Shown here: positions 50,923 to 60,375 of the stretch, one piece after another
How positions within the stretch are numbered: the stretch's first letter is position 1
Layout: every line of letters starts with the position of its first letter
From: Desulfomicrobium escambiense DSM 10707
GTDB lineage: Bacteria > Desulfobacterota > Desulfovibrionia > Desulfovibrionales > Desulfomicrobiaceae
Direction of reading: 5' to 3'
Length of the DNA stretch: 64,000 bases
Assembly: GCF_000428825.1 (NCBI RefSeq)
Contig: NZ_AUAR01000010.1
Coordinates: 1 to 64,000 of the forward strand
Made by a program: the position numbers and the translations under genes
The notes under the pieces: model-generated
Databases searched by the model: none
Told to the model about the DNA's origin: nothing
What the model saw: only the letters and a program-made list of their open reading frames with translations

Positions 50923-51777
50923 TCAGCGGGCGGCGTCGATCCGGTGCTTGAGGAACGTTTCGTCACGCAGTTCCTGAAAGGCGAGGTCCAGTTCGGCCTG
51001 GGTGTTCATGACGATGGGGCCGCCCCAGGCGATGGGTTCGTGGAGGGGCTTGCCCGTCAGGAGCAGCAGGCGCAGGGGACCGTTGCCCGCTGTCGCCGCC
51101 AGTTCGTCCCCGTCCTCGAAGAGCACCAGGGTGCCGTTGGCAACGGCGCTGCCGTTGATGGTCCCGTCGCCGCCGTGGACAAAGGCGAAGGCGGTGTGAC
51201 CCCTGCGGGTCGGGAGGATGAATTCCCTGTCCGGGGCGATGGCGCAGTCCAGGTACTGCGGGTCGATGACCACGTCGTCCACCGGCCCGGTCACGCCTGC
51301 GACGGTGCCGGCGATGACCTTGACGGAGGCCTCCGGCGTTCTGACCTCGGGGATCGCGTCGGCAGTGATGTCGCGGTAGCGGGGCGGCATCATCTTGCGG
51401 CTCGCGGGCAGATTCGCCCAGAGCTGGAAACCGTGCATGGCCCCGGCCTCGTCACCTTGCGGCATTTCCTGATGGATGATGCCGCTGCCGGCGGTCATCC
51501 ACTGCACGTCCCCGGCGGAAATGACCCCGCTGTTGCCGAGGCTGTCGCCGTGCGCGACGTCGCCTTTGAGCACGTAGGTGATGGTTTCGATGCCCCGGTG
51601 GGGGTGCCAGGGGAAGCCCTTGACATACTCGTGCGGGTGGTCCGAGCGGAAATCGTCCAGCATGAGGAAGGGGTCGAAAAGCGCGGCGTCCCTGCTGCTG
51701 AACATCCTGCGCAGGGTCACGCCCGCGCCTTCGATCACCTTCTGGCCCTGGTAGATGTGCCTGATTTCCCTTCTCAT
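50923..51777 (-). CDS. Pirin-family protein
   Basis: A 284-residue bicupin. The N-terminal cupin holds the metal ligands in WHPHRGIETITYVLKG (two His) and GIIHQEMP (His and Glu), as in pirin and quercetinase-like YhhW. The start at 51777 has AAGGAGA upstream. Bacterial pirins may have quercetin dioxygenase activity or act in stress and metabolism. It is alone, convergent to tRNA-Thr. Confidence 0.93.
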   Translation of the reverse strand: MRREIRHIYQGQKVIEGAGVTLRRMFSSRDAALFDPFLMLDDFRSDHPHEYVKGFPWHPHRGIETITYVLKGDVAHGDSLGNSGVISAGDVQWMTAGSGIIHQEMPQGDEAGAMHGFQLWANLPASRKMMPPRYRDITADAIPEVRTPEASVKVIAGTVAGVTGPVDDVVIDPQYLDCAIAPDREFILPTRRGHTAFAFVHGGDGTINGSAVANGTLVLFEDGDELAATAGNGPLRLLLLTGKPLHEPIAWGGPIVMNTQAELDLAFQELRDETFLKHRIDAAR

Positions 51778-52175
51778 CGTGTCTCCTTCGGCCCTTTGGC
51801 CGTCGCTATTGCGCATCCCTGTTCCCCCTGTGGGCCGTATGCCCGCCCATCCGTGCCGCGTCATGGCGCCGCGTCCGGCGACCTTTCCGCTGGCCCTGGG
51901 GCGGTCCTTTGCGCGCCACTGCGTTGATGGGGGCTTCGTGGCCTGTCGCTGTCTCGTCCCCGCCCTGATCCGATGCCGCGTCAACGATCATGCACCGCGG
52001 CTTTTCTTCTCTTTGTCTCGGCACAGACACGCGTGCAGGTCGAGCATGAGACCCATTGTCCGTTGTCCGGTCCTGTTGATGCCGGGGCCTTTCGGCTTCA
52101 GTCTGGTATTTGAAAATTTATGCGATTTGCAGGTTTCCTATTCAGTTTGTTCATGAAGTCTATTAGCTTTCTCCC
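51778..52175. other. Gene-free stretch upstream of pirin
   Basis: About 400 bases with no supported gene. The part nearest pirin is GC-rich and holds its promoter somewhere; the part from 52080 on is AT-rich. It leads into the sensor remnant at 52176. Confidence 0.45.
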
Positions 52176-52466
52176 ATGCCAAACATGAGGTGGAATATCG
52201 TGCGGAAAATAGTGGCGGAGGGCATGGCCGCATTTTTGTTTACTGCTACAGCAGGATTCGCTTTGCAACAGAGTCCTGAGCAGGACGCGTACCTTCGTTC
52301 TCTCGGGCCGGTCAGCGTGTGCGTTGATCTGACCTGCCGGGAAGCGGACATGACGATGCGTTCGCTGACCATGGCCGCATACACCATCAAGAAGGAAGGG
52401 TGGTTCAACCTGAAGATCGCCGGCGAGATTCCGGCGTACGCCAACCGGATGCGCATCGGCGAGCCG
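52176..52466 (+). pseudogene. Remnant of a family-3 substrate-binding sensor protein
   Basis: A short frame with a signal-peptide-like start (AEGMAAFLFTATAGFALQQ) followed by SPEQDAYLRSLGPVSVCVD, which matches the very start of extracellular solute-binding domains found at the front of sensor kinases and GGDEF proteins (LTPEE.AYL...G.I.VCVDP.W.P). The following WFNLKIAGEIPAYANRMRIGE matches a later part of that domain, so the middle is deleted. The frame then runs into the 3' end of the kinase gene on the other strand. It is a degenerate, internally deleted leftover. The reading rests on motif resemblance. Confidence 0.45.
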
Positions 52467-55400
52467 TCATTTTTTCGTGCGCTTCATGACCCTGTCGAGG
52501 GCGTCCCTGAGATCGTCCAGGTGGACGGGTTTGCTGAGATAGTCGGTCATGCCGGAGGCGAGGAATTTCTCCCGGTCTCCGGCCATGGCGAACGAGGTCA
52601 GGGCGATGATGGGAATGTTGGCTTTTGCGCCGGCTCCTGATTTCCGGATTGTCTTCGTCGCCTCGATTCCGTCCATGACCGGCATTTGGATATCCATGAG
52701 GATGCAGTCGAAATTCCCTGATTCCCATCGTTCGACTGCCTCGAGTCCGTTCTCTGCCGTGGACGGGCGCACCCCTGCCTTTTCCAGAAGCTTGCGCATG
52801 AAGAACTGGTTGGAAAGGTCGTCTTCGACCAGCAGGACATTGCCTGACGGGAGGCCATTTGCGGCCTCGTTCGACTGCACGTCATTTTGCGGGATTGCCG
52901 TGCCGGTGCGCCCGAAGGGCAGGATCACATGGGCGGACGTCCCTTCGCCGGGCAACGTGTCCATGACTATATGCCCTCCCATGAGTATTACCAGGCGCTT
53001 GACGATGGCCAGGCCGAGTCCGGCGCCTTGGTGTGCCTTGCTGTACGTCGCATCGACCTGCACAAAGGGGGTGAAGAGATCCTTGAGCCTGTCCTCCGGG
53101 ATGCCGATGCCCGTGTCATGGACGGAGAAGGCGATGCGGATGTCGTTGGACCTCGGTGAAGCGATGGGGTAAATTTCAAGGGTGATGGCACCCTGGTCGG
53201 TGAATTTGAAGGCGTTGCCCACCAGGTTGAACAGGATCTGCCGAACCCGCGCCTCGTCGCCGATGAGGGCTTCGGGCGTGGCCGGGTCGATTCGGCACAG
53301 CAGGGGTACGTTCTTTTCCTTGTAGATGATGTCGAAGAGTTCGGAAACCGACTGCGCGAGATCGCAGACGCGGAACTCCCGCCGTTCGAACTCAAGCCTT
53401 CCCGTCTCGATCCTGGAGATGTCCAGGATGTCCGTGAGGAGCCTCGTCAAGCGGTGCGTTGAACGGATGGCCATGTCGATGTATTCCGCCTGCTCCTGAT
53501 CCGGGTCGGTTGTCTGCAGGAGCTGCATCATGCCACTGATGCCATTGAGTGGGGTGCGTATTTCATGGCTCATGTTCGCCAGGAATTCGCTTTTGGTCTT
53601 GTTCGCGGCTTCGGCCTCCAGCCTGGCCCGAATCAGCTGGTCTTCCATGGTCTTGCGGTCGGTAATGTCGTCCACGACCCAAATGACGCCCTTGTTCAGG
53701 TCCGTGGGATCCAGAGCTTTTCCGGACAGCATGCACCATACCGTAGTGCCGTTCTTTTTCTTGAGTTGAAAGTCAATTTGCTTCTGATTTTTTTGGGTTA
53801 GCTTGTCGTAGTATCTGCGTCCAAAATCGATGAAATGCTCTTGGTCGACATGCAGTTCGCGGACGCTCATCCCAACCATGCTTTCCGGGGATTCATAGCC
53901 GCATATTTCTGCCAGGCGTTGATTGGCTCTGACCAGACGCCTTCCTCCCCGTAAAAGCATGATGCCGACCTGAGAATTTTCGAAGATGCTTTCAAAATCA
54001 TTTTTGATTTCCGCTAACAGTTTTTCCGCATTCTTGCGTGACGAGATGTCGCGAACAGCAGAGAACGCATATTCCTGATCTGCGAGTTGGATGGGAACGG
54101 TGATGACTTCAACCGGGATTTCAGTTCCATCTTTGTGCAGGTCAATGCCTTCGAAACTTGGTCGATTCAACTCCGTGAGCACGGTTGACCCGAGTTTTCC
54201 CCGAACCGAAGGGGCCTGGATGTCCGTCAATGCGAGTTGCAGAAGCTCGTCGCGGTCATATCCCAGAAGCGTGCACGCGGCCATGTTGGCATCAAAAAGC
54301 GTGTCGTCCTTGCGCCAGATGAATAAAGGGTCTGGCGACTTTTCAAAAAGGACCCGAAAGCGTTCCTCGCTTTTTTTCAGCGCTTCTTCAGCGTGCTTTC
54401 GTTCCGTGATGTCCTGGTTAACGCCGATTGTTTTGATCTGTTGCCCACGAGTGTCCTTAACCACCATGTAGCGCACTACGATGTCGCGCACCTCGCCGCC
54501 TCTTTTGACAATGCGGTGCTCGATCTGCGCCGTGCGGTTATCGTAAACTCCCGCTCTGATCTTCCCGATTTCCGATGCAACGAGTTCCGCCTCCTCGGGG
54601 TGCACGAATTCACGTGCGTACGTCTCGGCGGACATGAAAAAACCGCCTTCACGTTCGCTCGTTGTTCCGTACAGGGAATAGAACTGTTCGTTGAAGGCGA
54701 ATGTCATGGTCGAAAGGTCCAATTCCCAGTGCCCCATGTGAGCCATTTCCACGGCCAATGACAGACGCTCCTCGCTGACTTTCAGTTCGTTCTTGATGCG
54801 GCGCTGTTCGAGCAGGAGTATGGCGCTGTTCACGAAGGCCGTGATCTGGTTGATGTCGTCGTGCGAGTATGCCGATGGCTTGTTGGCCACCACGGCGAGG
54901 GCAACGACCCTGTTGTCTCTGAGAATCGGTACGGAGAGGAGATTTTTGATGGGGACGTGTCCCGGGGGGAGTCCACGCTTTCGCTCCGTGGTCTGGTCGT
55001 AGTCTTCGATGACGACGGCGTGCCGTTCGGACACCGCCCTGGCCCAGACTCCGGCCCTGTCCAAGGGGAAGTGGATGGGGTTCTCTGCGACCGCGCATGC
55101 GTGCATCACCTCCCGTGACCAGGAGTGGATGACCATGTCGCTTTCCTTGTCGTCAAGAAAGCCGAAGAATGAGTATTGGCTGCCCGTCAGGGTCTGAATT
55201 TCTTCGAGCACCAGGTTGCAGAGTTCGCGATAGCCCGCCTCGACCATGCGCGAGATATGCCACAGGGCCGTGAGCCTGGCCTTGAGAGCGGCCTGTTCTT
55301 CCATGGCCCGCCGGATCTCGGTGATGTCACGGAATTCCACCGCGCGGACCAGCCTGCCTTTGTAGGGGAAGTTGCGGGCCTCGAGGCGTACAGGGTATTC

Positions 55401-56462
55401 CTCTCCGTTTTTGCGGACCCCGAATGCTTCGTAGGGTTTCTCGTAACCCGTGATGATGTTGCGCATGACCTCGCTTCTGGAACCTTCGGCGATGAGGCTT
55501 AGCCCGTCCATGCCGATGAGCTCCTCGACAGCGTACCCGGAAATCTCGGACAGGCCGAGGTTGCAGTCCAGGATGACGCCCTGGTCATGGATGGCTATCC
55601 CGCCGAAAGAGGCGTTGTGCAGGGCCTTGAATCTGGCTTCGCTCTCCTGGATTTCCCGCTCTTTCTCCCGGAAGGGGGAAAGGTCCCGCACGAAGGCATA
55701 GATCTTGCCCCCTTCGTGCTCGGCAAAGGTGGCGTTGACCTCGACATCTATGATTTTTCCGTCCTTGCACCGCTCCTTTGTTTCAAATCGGACCTGTTTC
55801 AATCTTGCGATGTCTTTGATGCGCTGTAGCGAGGCTTCTTTATCTTCAAGGCAATCGATGTCCCATATGCTCATTCCAAGGAATTCTTTCTGGCTGTACC
55901 CGAGCATTTCCGTGCCGCGTTCGTTAATTTCACGGATCCTGCCTTCCATATCTACAACAAAAAAACAGCTGAACGCGATTTCAAGTATCGCAGAAGATCT
56001 TTTCTCAAGAAAGTAACGTTCTGTAACGTCTCTTGATATATTCAAAATTCCTTCTATTTTTCCGTCACACACAATTCTTGGGGCATAGAGCACGTCCATG
56101 TATCTTCTTCCCATACTTGGATAATCGACCCATATGGAGAAGGAGACCTGTTCTCCGCCCAACGCCTTGATAATTCTTGGCTTTATTGTTTCCTCGAAGG
56201 CTTTGACTCCGGTAATTATGGCAGGAGTCTTGCCGATCATCTGATTTTTTTGGACTCCAACATATTTTTCATAGGCGTTGTTGACGTATTGATATCTGAA
56301 ATTTGTATCGAGAAGCGATACTGGAAAATCCATTGCATCGAATAGGGCACGGCAATCGATGTTGGCCTGATCAAAATATGAATCCAAAAAAGAATCACAA
56401 CATGAGTTGTTTTCCTTTACATGGATTGTATTCTTTTTATCTACTCTTTTTGAATCAGGCAT
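52467..56462 (-). CDS. Large soluble hybrid sensor histidine kinase (multi-PAS, GAF, HisKA, HATPase, REC)
   Basis: A 1331-residue protein. No membrane helix or signal peptide, so it senses cytoplasmic cues. In order: three PAS domains (about 40-150, 160-270, 280-390), one GAF (400-555, [21 protein letters not shown]), three further PAS domains (565-685, 695-810, 820-930), HisKA with phospho-acceptor His966 in [12 protein letters not shown], HATPase ([37 protein letters not shown]) and a C-terminal receiver with Asp1257 ([13 protein letters not shown]). All catalytic residues are present. The first 200 codons are AT-richer than the rest. No output gene is adjacent; gene-poor DNA lies on both sides. 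Confidence 0.95.
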   Translation of the reverse strand: MPDSKRVDKKNTIHVKENNSCCDSFLDSYFDQANIDCRALFDAMDFPVSLLDTNFRYQYVNNAYEKYVGVQKNQMIGKTPAIITGVKAFEETIKPRIIKALGGEQVSFSIWVDYPSMGRRYMDVLYAPRIVCDGKIEGILNISRDVTERYFLEKRSSAILEIAFSCFFVVDMEGRIREINERGTEMLGYSQKEFLGMSIWDIDCLEDKEASLQRIKDIARLKQVRFETKERCKDGKIIDVEVNATFAEHEGGKIYAFVRDLSPFREKEREIQESEARFKALHNASFGGIAIHDQGVILDCNLGLSEISGYAVEELIGMDGLSLIAEGSRSEVMRNIITGYEKPYEAFGVRKNGEEYPVRLEARNFPYKGRLVRAVEFRDITEIRRAMEEQAALKARLTALWHISRMVEAGYRELCNLVLEEIQTLTGSQYSFFGFLDDKESDMVIHSWSREVMHACAVAENPIHFPLDRAGVWARAVSERHAVVIEDYDQTTERKRGLPPGHVPIKNLLSVPILRDNRVVALAVVANKPSAYSHDDINQITAFVNSAILLLEQRRIKNELKVSEERLSLAVEMAHMGHWELDLSTMTFAFNEQFYSLYGTTSEREGGFFMSAETYAREFVHPEEAELVASEIGKIRAGVYDNRTAQIEHRIVKRGGEVRDIVVRYMVVKDTRGQQIKTIGVNQDITERKHAEEALKKSEERFRVLFEKSPDPLFIWRKDDTLFDANMAACTLLGYDRDELLQLALTDIQAPSVRGKLGSTVLTELNRPSFEGIDLHKDGTEIPVEVITVPIQLADQEYAFSAVRDISSRKNAEKLLAEIKNDFESIFENSQVGIMLLRGGRRLVRANQRLAEICGYESPESMVGMSVRELHVDQEHFIDFGRRYYDKLTQKNQKQIDFQLKKKNGTTVWCMLSGKALDPTDLNKGVIWVVDDITDRKTMEDQLIRARLEAEAANKTKSEFLANMSHEIRTPLNGISGMMQLLQTTDPDQEQAEYIDMAIRSTHRLTRLLTDILDISRIETGRLEFERREFRVCDLAQSVSELFDIIYKEKNVPLLCRIDPATPEALIGDEARVRQILFNLVGNAFKFTDQGAITLEIYPIASPRSNDIRIAFSVHDTGIGIPEDRLKDLFTPFVQVDATYSKAHQGAGLGLAIVKRLVILMGGHIVMDTLPGEGTSAHVILPFGRTGTAIPQNDVQSNEAANGLPSGNVLLVEDDLSNQFFMRKLLEKAGVRPSTAENGLEAVERWESGNFDCILMDIQMPVMDGIEATKTIRKSGAGAKANIPIIALTSFAMAGDREKFLASGMTDYLSKPVHLDDLRDALDRVMKRTKK

Positions 56463-57267
56463 AAATTCTCCAGTGGAAACGTGGATGAGAATTTGTTTTT
56501 TGAGGACGTTGTACGTTCTGTCGTGCGCCTTGCAGACGGTTGTTTGGACGCTGGCAGCATTCGGAGACGGTGGGTATCGGCCACGCTGCGTTCACGCGAG
56601 ACCATCCGCAGGCGGTCGAAATGCCGTCGACTCCGAGGTGAACTCGTCGCCGGCCATCTGGTCATCGGACGTCATGCATCCCTCAAGGGTTCAGGCGTCT
56701 GACGGTGGGCGCGACATGCCGACCGATATGGCGGCGGCCGGAGCGTTGCCTGACAATATGTCGTTATGATTAAAAAATATAAATAGTTGCGATTTCAGTC
56801 TGCCGTAAGACACGAAATTTTTCAAGTAGCCATTGGGGAATTGCATTGTGGCTATGAGTCTGTAGCCTCGTCCTTGCGGCCGGTTCAGCTCCTTTTCCCC
56901 TCACGCCGCAGCGGGGCGTCGCCGTGGAAGGTCCTTCTTGGCGAGTCCGCGTGGCATGTCTGCACGGGAGTCCCCATCTGGTCATTTCCCGGAATGAATC
57001 TCGCCTTTTGTGCGACGACTCTTCACGTGCTCTGCTGACGAAACGGGGAGGTGGTTGTCGCATGTTTCCAATGGCTTGCCGTCTCCACGCCGCTGCACGG
57101 ATGCCGGGGCGCGGTCAATGGATGTGCCGAATCTTTGTCTTGCTGGAAAACCGGAGGGAACGGAGGGCGCGACTTGGGCTGCGTCGAATGCCTGGTGCTT
57201 GAGGCTTTCCGGAGGGAAATGCGCAGACGAGGCGTGAGCTGTCTGAATATCAATGAAAGGAAGATGC
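56463..57267. other. Long gene-poor region upstream of the hybrid kinase
   Basis: About 800 bases without a supported gene. Short frames on both strands lack ribosome sites and protein features. Part is high-GC, part AT-rich, as if built from decayed pieces. It contains one copy of a 45-base repeat (56985-57029). The kinase promoter must lie in the left part near 56465-56560. Confidence 0.5.
56985..57029. repeat. Short dispersed repeat, copy 1
   Basis: Contains CCGGAATGAATCTCG and TCTTCACGTG, both shared with copy 2 at 59952-59996; about 35 of 43 positions match overall. Both copies are in gene-free DNA and in the same orientation. Confidence 0.6.
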
Positions 57268-57268
57268 G

Positions 57269-57302
57269 AGCCGTAAACGGCTGACCCCGAAGGCCGGGGT
57301 TT
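57269..57302. repeat. Two adjacent inverted repeats beyond panF
   Basis: AGCCGTAAACGGCT, then ACCCCGAAGGCCGGGGTTTT. The second hairpin has a T-run on the plus strand and could stop rightward transcription; on the minus strand neither hairpin has a good T-tail for panF. Confidence 0.5.
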
Positions 57303-58781
57303 TCACGTGGATCTTGAAGAATCCCGAAGCCCTGGGGCGCGATGTCCGAGGTATGATCCGATCATGTACGCGATGGCGCTGACCAGCGTTGTCGGGACGA
57401 TGGCGTGGATGCCGCCCATGGCGGGTTTCATGATGGAGAGCGCCATGAAGGCGGTCACTCCGCAGACGATGGAGGCGACGGCGCCCCTGGCGTTGCCGGA
57501 CTGGCAGTACAGGCCCAGCACGATGGGGCAGAGGAACGCGGCTTCGAGGCCGCCGAAGGCGAAGAGGTTGATCCAGACCAGGAGGTCCGGCGGTTCGAGG
57601 GCGGCGACGAAGACCAGCAGGCCGACGACGGCCGTGATCCAGGTGCTCGTCCTTTTGAGCGTGGCCACGGGCATGCGGGAGGCGTCGCCCTTGAGCCGGT
57701 AGTGGATGTACAGGTCCTTGATGATGGCGGCGGAGACCAGCAGGAGCATGGAGTCGACCGTGGACATGATGGCCGCCAGGGGGCCGGCGATGAACACGCC
57801 AGCCCACACGGGGGAGAGGAGTTCGAGGATCATCGTCGGCATGGCCAGGTCGCCGGCGGGCAGGTCCGGGAAGACGGCACGTCCGAAGGTTCCGGCGAGG
57901 TGCGCGCACAGGATCATGAACCCGATGAGCAGCGTGCCGATGACCATGGCGTCGTGCATGGCGCGGGAGTCCCGGTAGCCCATGCAGCGCTGGGTGGTGT
58001 GCGGCAGGCCCAGCACGCCGATGCCCACCAGGACCCAGAAGGACATGGTGAAGGCTTGCGGCACCGCGTTGTCCGGCCCGGTGGGCGTGATCAGGCCGGG
58101 ATCGATGTCCTTGAGGGTCGAGACGCATTTCGCCACGCCGCCGCCGGCGTTGATGACGGCCAGCAGCACCACGACCACGGCCACGACCATGACGATGCCC
58201 TGGATGGCGTCCGTCAGTACCACGGCGCGGAAACCGCCGACCGCCGTGTACAGCACCACGCTGATGCCGAAGAGGGACAGGCCGACGGCGTATGGGTAGC
58301 CCGTGACGGTCTGGAAGAGGCGCGCCCCGCCGATGAATTGCGCCAGCATGGCGGCCATGAAGAAGACGATCAGGGCCACGGAGCACAGGATGACCACCGC
58401 GTCGCTGTTGTAACGGGCGCGCAGGTAGTCGGTGATGGTCACGGACTGGGTCTGGCGCGCCACGATGGCGAAGCGTTTGCCCAGTACCCCAAGCGTGAGG
58501 AAGGCCGTGGGCACCTGGATCATGGCCAGCAGCACCCAGCTCAGGCCGAACCGGTAGGCCACGCCGGGGCCGCCGATGAAACTGCTGGCGCTGGTGTAGC
58601 TGGCGATGATGGTCATGGCCAGGACAAAGCCGCCCATGGTCCGGCTACCGATGAAGTATTCCTCGATGAATCCCTGCGAGGTTGTTTTCGCGGACTTTTG
58701 GCGAGCCCAGAGCGCAATGCCTATGGATACGGCCAGGTACGCAATCATGGGAATGATGGTCTGGATCGAACTGGGTGTCAT
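57303..58781 (-). CDS. panF: Sodium/pantothenate-type symporter (PanF-like)
   Basis: A 492-residue sodium:solute symporter with about 13 helices: IASYTSASSFIGGPGVAYRFG (Na+ site), QSVTITDYLRARYNSDAV, GGFRAVVLTDAIQG, GPLAAIMSTVDSMLLLVSAAI. Closest in pattern to PanF, the pantothenate permease. It overlaps the yhdT stop (ATGA), the same yhdT-panF order as in E. coli, which supports the PanF call over other SSS-family members. Confidence 0.88.
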   Translation of the reverse strand: MTPSSIQTIIPMIAYLAVSIGIALWARQKSAKTTSQGFIEEYFIGSRTMGGFVLAMTIIASYTSASSFIGGPGVAYRFGLSWVLLAMIQVPTAFLTLGVLGKRFAIVARQTQSVTITDYLRARYNSDAVVILCSVALIVFFMAAMLAQFIGGARLFQTVTGYPYAVGLSLFGISVVLYTAVGGFRAVVLTDAIQGIVMVVAVVVVLLAVINAGGGVAKCVSTLKDIDPGLITPTGPDNAVPQAFTMSFWVLVGIGVLGLPHTTQRCMGYRDSRAMHDAMVIGTLLIGFMILCAHLAGTFGRAVFPDLPAGDLAMPTMILELLSPVWAGVFIAGPLAAIMSTVDSMLLLVSAAIIKDLYIHYRLKGDASRMPVATLKRTSTWITAVVGLLVFVAALEPPDLLVWINLFAFGGLEAAFLCPIVLGLYCQSGNARGAVASIVCGVTAFMALSIMKPAMGGIHAIVPTTLVSAIAYMIGSYLGHRAPGLRDSSRST

Positions 58782-59074
58782 TTGTCCTCGCCTTGTATTG
58801 GGGGGGTGTTCTGGACGTCGGCATCAAGCGGTATTTCCTTGAAGAACAATCGAACGACCAGCCAGAGGAGGACGGTGGTGAGAGGGTAGCCAAGAATGCA
58901 GCTGTAAAAGAACCATGCAGGAAAACCGAAGATGTACGAATATGTTTCAGGGTCTTTGTTTCCCAATCCGTATCCGGAGACGTACCACCATAAAAAATAC
59001 AAGGCATAAACTGCCAAAACTGCCAGGGCTTCCCTGTTAGCCTGTCTGATTCTATGGTCTTGATGTGTGTCCAT
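58778..59074 (-). CDS. yhdT: YhdT-family small membrane protein
   Basis: A 98-residue protein with two helices (VLAVYALYFLWWYVSGYG and YSYIFGFPAWFFYSCILGYPL, then TTVLLWLVVRLFF). This is the DUF997/YhdT family, an accessory found directly before panF. It shares ATGA with panF. The start at 59074 was chosen because the family begins with the charged QDHRIRQANREA segment. It probably assists pantothenate uptake. Confidence 0.88.
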   Translation of the reverse strand: MDTHQDHRIRQANREALAVLAVYALYFLWWYVSGYGLGNKDPETYSYIFGFPAWFFYSCILGYPLTTVLLWLVVRLFFKEIPLDADVQNTPPIQGEDK

Positions 59075-59127
59075 TGTGCTTGTGTCCGTCGCGTTCAGCA
59101 AAATTTCCAAGGAATGATGGGAGGTCT

Positions 59128-59163
59128 CACGAGTCACTGCGAGCGCCGCGCGGCAGTCCATGC
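59128..59163. repeat. Dispersed palindromic repeat, half copy B
   Basis: GTCACTGCGAGCGC...GGCAGTCCATG matches the left arm of copy A (GTCACTGCGAGCGCAGCG... GCAGTCCATC). The right arm is missing. Confidence 0.6.
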
Positions 59164-59313
59164 CTTGACATGAGGTCACTGCAAAAAGTCGTCATGCCCT
59201 TGAACAAGGGGAGGGAGACTTTTTCAGGGCTCTTCCGGTCACAGCGCCAGACTGTCATCGGCGGCCCACTGACGTAATTGAACGTTGATCCGGGTGCATC
59301 ACCGCAAGTGACC

Positions 59314-59420
59314 CGTCATCGCGAGCGCAGCGAGGGCGTCCCATCCTCGACGTGCTGGAGTGCAATCGGAAAAGATCTTGAGAAACTGGATTGCCGCGTC
59401 GAAGACTCCTCGCAATGACA
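59314..59420. repeat. Dispersed palindromic repeat, copy C
   Basis: Left arm CGTCATCGCGAGCGCAGCG, right arm GTCGAAGACTCCTCGCAATG followed by AC. Length and arm order match copy A (100 versus 107 bases). Ends form an imperfect inverted repeat. Confidence 0.8.
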
Positions 59421-59536
59421 GGCGTCCACATTGATCCATCCTGCGTGAACGCTTCCAGAGTTTGACCTTTCGCGGCTCACAAGCGTCATGGACGCTCAGC
59501 CCGGATGATCCTTTTTTAACTGTCCGAAAAGAATGG

Positions 59537-59555
59537 ATTCCCGTCTTCGCGGGAA
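59537..59555. repeat. Small palindromic repeat of the ATTCCCGC type
   Basis: ATTCCCG TCTTCG CGGGAAT, a perfect hairpin inside GGATTCCCG...GGGAATGGC. This is a widespread short palindromic element in proteobacterial intergenic DNA, here without detectable coding context. Confidence 0.65.
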
Positions 59556-59951
59556 TGGCACCCGGGTTCGTTCCCGTTTATTGCGGAGGTTTCTCGGAGA
59601 TCGCGTGTTGTCTCAAACGAGGACGACAAACAGGATCGTTGCATGCAAACTACAAACAATGCCAGCGATCTGCAACTCATTTGCAACGCGCGTGGGCCGG
59701 GTCGATGTTTGTCGGCCGTTCCGCAATGGCCGGTACGCGGCTTTGCTTGAGGCGACGTGACGATGTGGCGACGTGCGTGGTGTGCTGTTGCGACGGCGGG
59801 TTGAAGGGGCACTCGCCGCATCCGGAAATGTGCGACCTCGCCGAGCGGCGGGCGCGGGTTTCACCTGCCTGGGCACAGCCGGCATCCGTGGGCAGTGTCA
59901 TCCCGGATGGCGTCCTTCCTGCGCATTTCTGTCCATTGCGAATAAGTTTCA

Positions 59952-59996
59952 TTTTCCGGAATGAATCTCGTCCGTCTTGTGATGATTCTTCACGTG
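59952..59996. repeat. Short dispersed repeat, copy 2
   Basis: See copy 1 at 56985-57029. Shares CCGGAATGAATCTCG and TCTTCACGTG with some changes between them. Confidence 0.6.
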
Positions 59997-60375
59997 ACAA
60001 AGTGCCGTAATGGAGACTGGATTATCGATTAGTCCGGAAAATCGGACACAGAGAATTGGACGATGTGGATAATTTGCACTCTATATTATCAAATAAGATT
60101 CCGAATATTTTATACATGTCAAACATACTGTTCTGAAAATTGATTTTTTCATGATATAATAAGGTAAAAATGTTGAAAAATATTTCATATCTTTCTTGTT
60201 TTTGCATTTTGATAAATTTGTCACGAGTTATGATTGGTTGTGCGAACAGCTTAATGAGCGTCTCTTTTATTTTCGCAAGCGAAAAAAAACCATGATTGTT
60301 TCGGAAATTCTTGCGCAGACATGCTGCAATGGATACACAAGCGCAAACAAATTAACCGTATGGAGGGTATGAGGA

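Larger units (their letters stand above)
59075..60375. other. 1.3-kb gene-free region with repeats before the TRAP operon
   Basis: No gene is supported here. The region holds palindromic repeat copies at 59314-59420 and a half copy at 59128-59163, an inverted repeat at 59537-59555, and repeat copy 2 at 59952-59996. From 60010 to 60300 it is AT-rich; a 61-codon frame at 60022-60207 has no support. The TRAP operon promoter lies in the last 150 bases. An AT-flanked hairpin TTTCGCAAGCGAAA is at 60271-60284. Confidence 0.5.

Noticed and set aside
56481-56702. Frame beginning near the kinase promoter
   Set aside because: Arg/Ser-rich translation, no start signal; overlaps where the kinase promoter should be.
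57269-57302. Terminator for panF
   Set aside because: The T-run is on the plus strand, so the hairpin does not fit termination of the minus-strand panF.
60022-60207. Small AT-rich frame before the TRAP operon
   Set aside because: No ribosome site, no recognisable protein feature; chance frame in AT-rich DNA.
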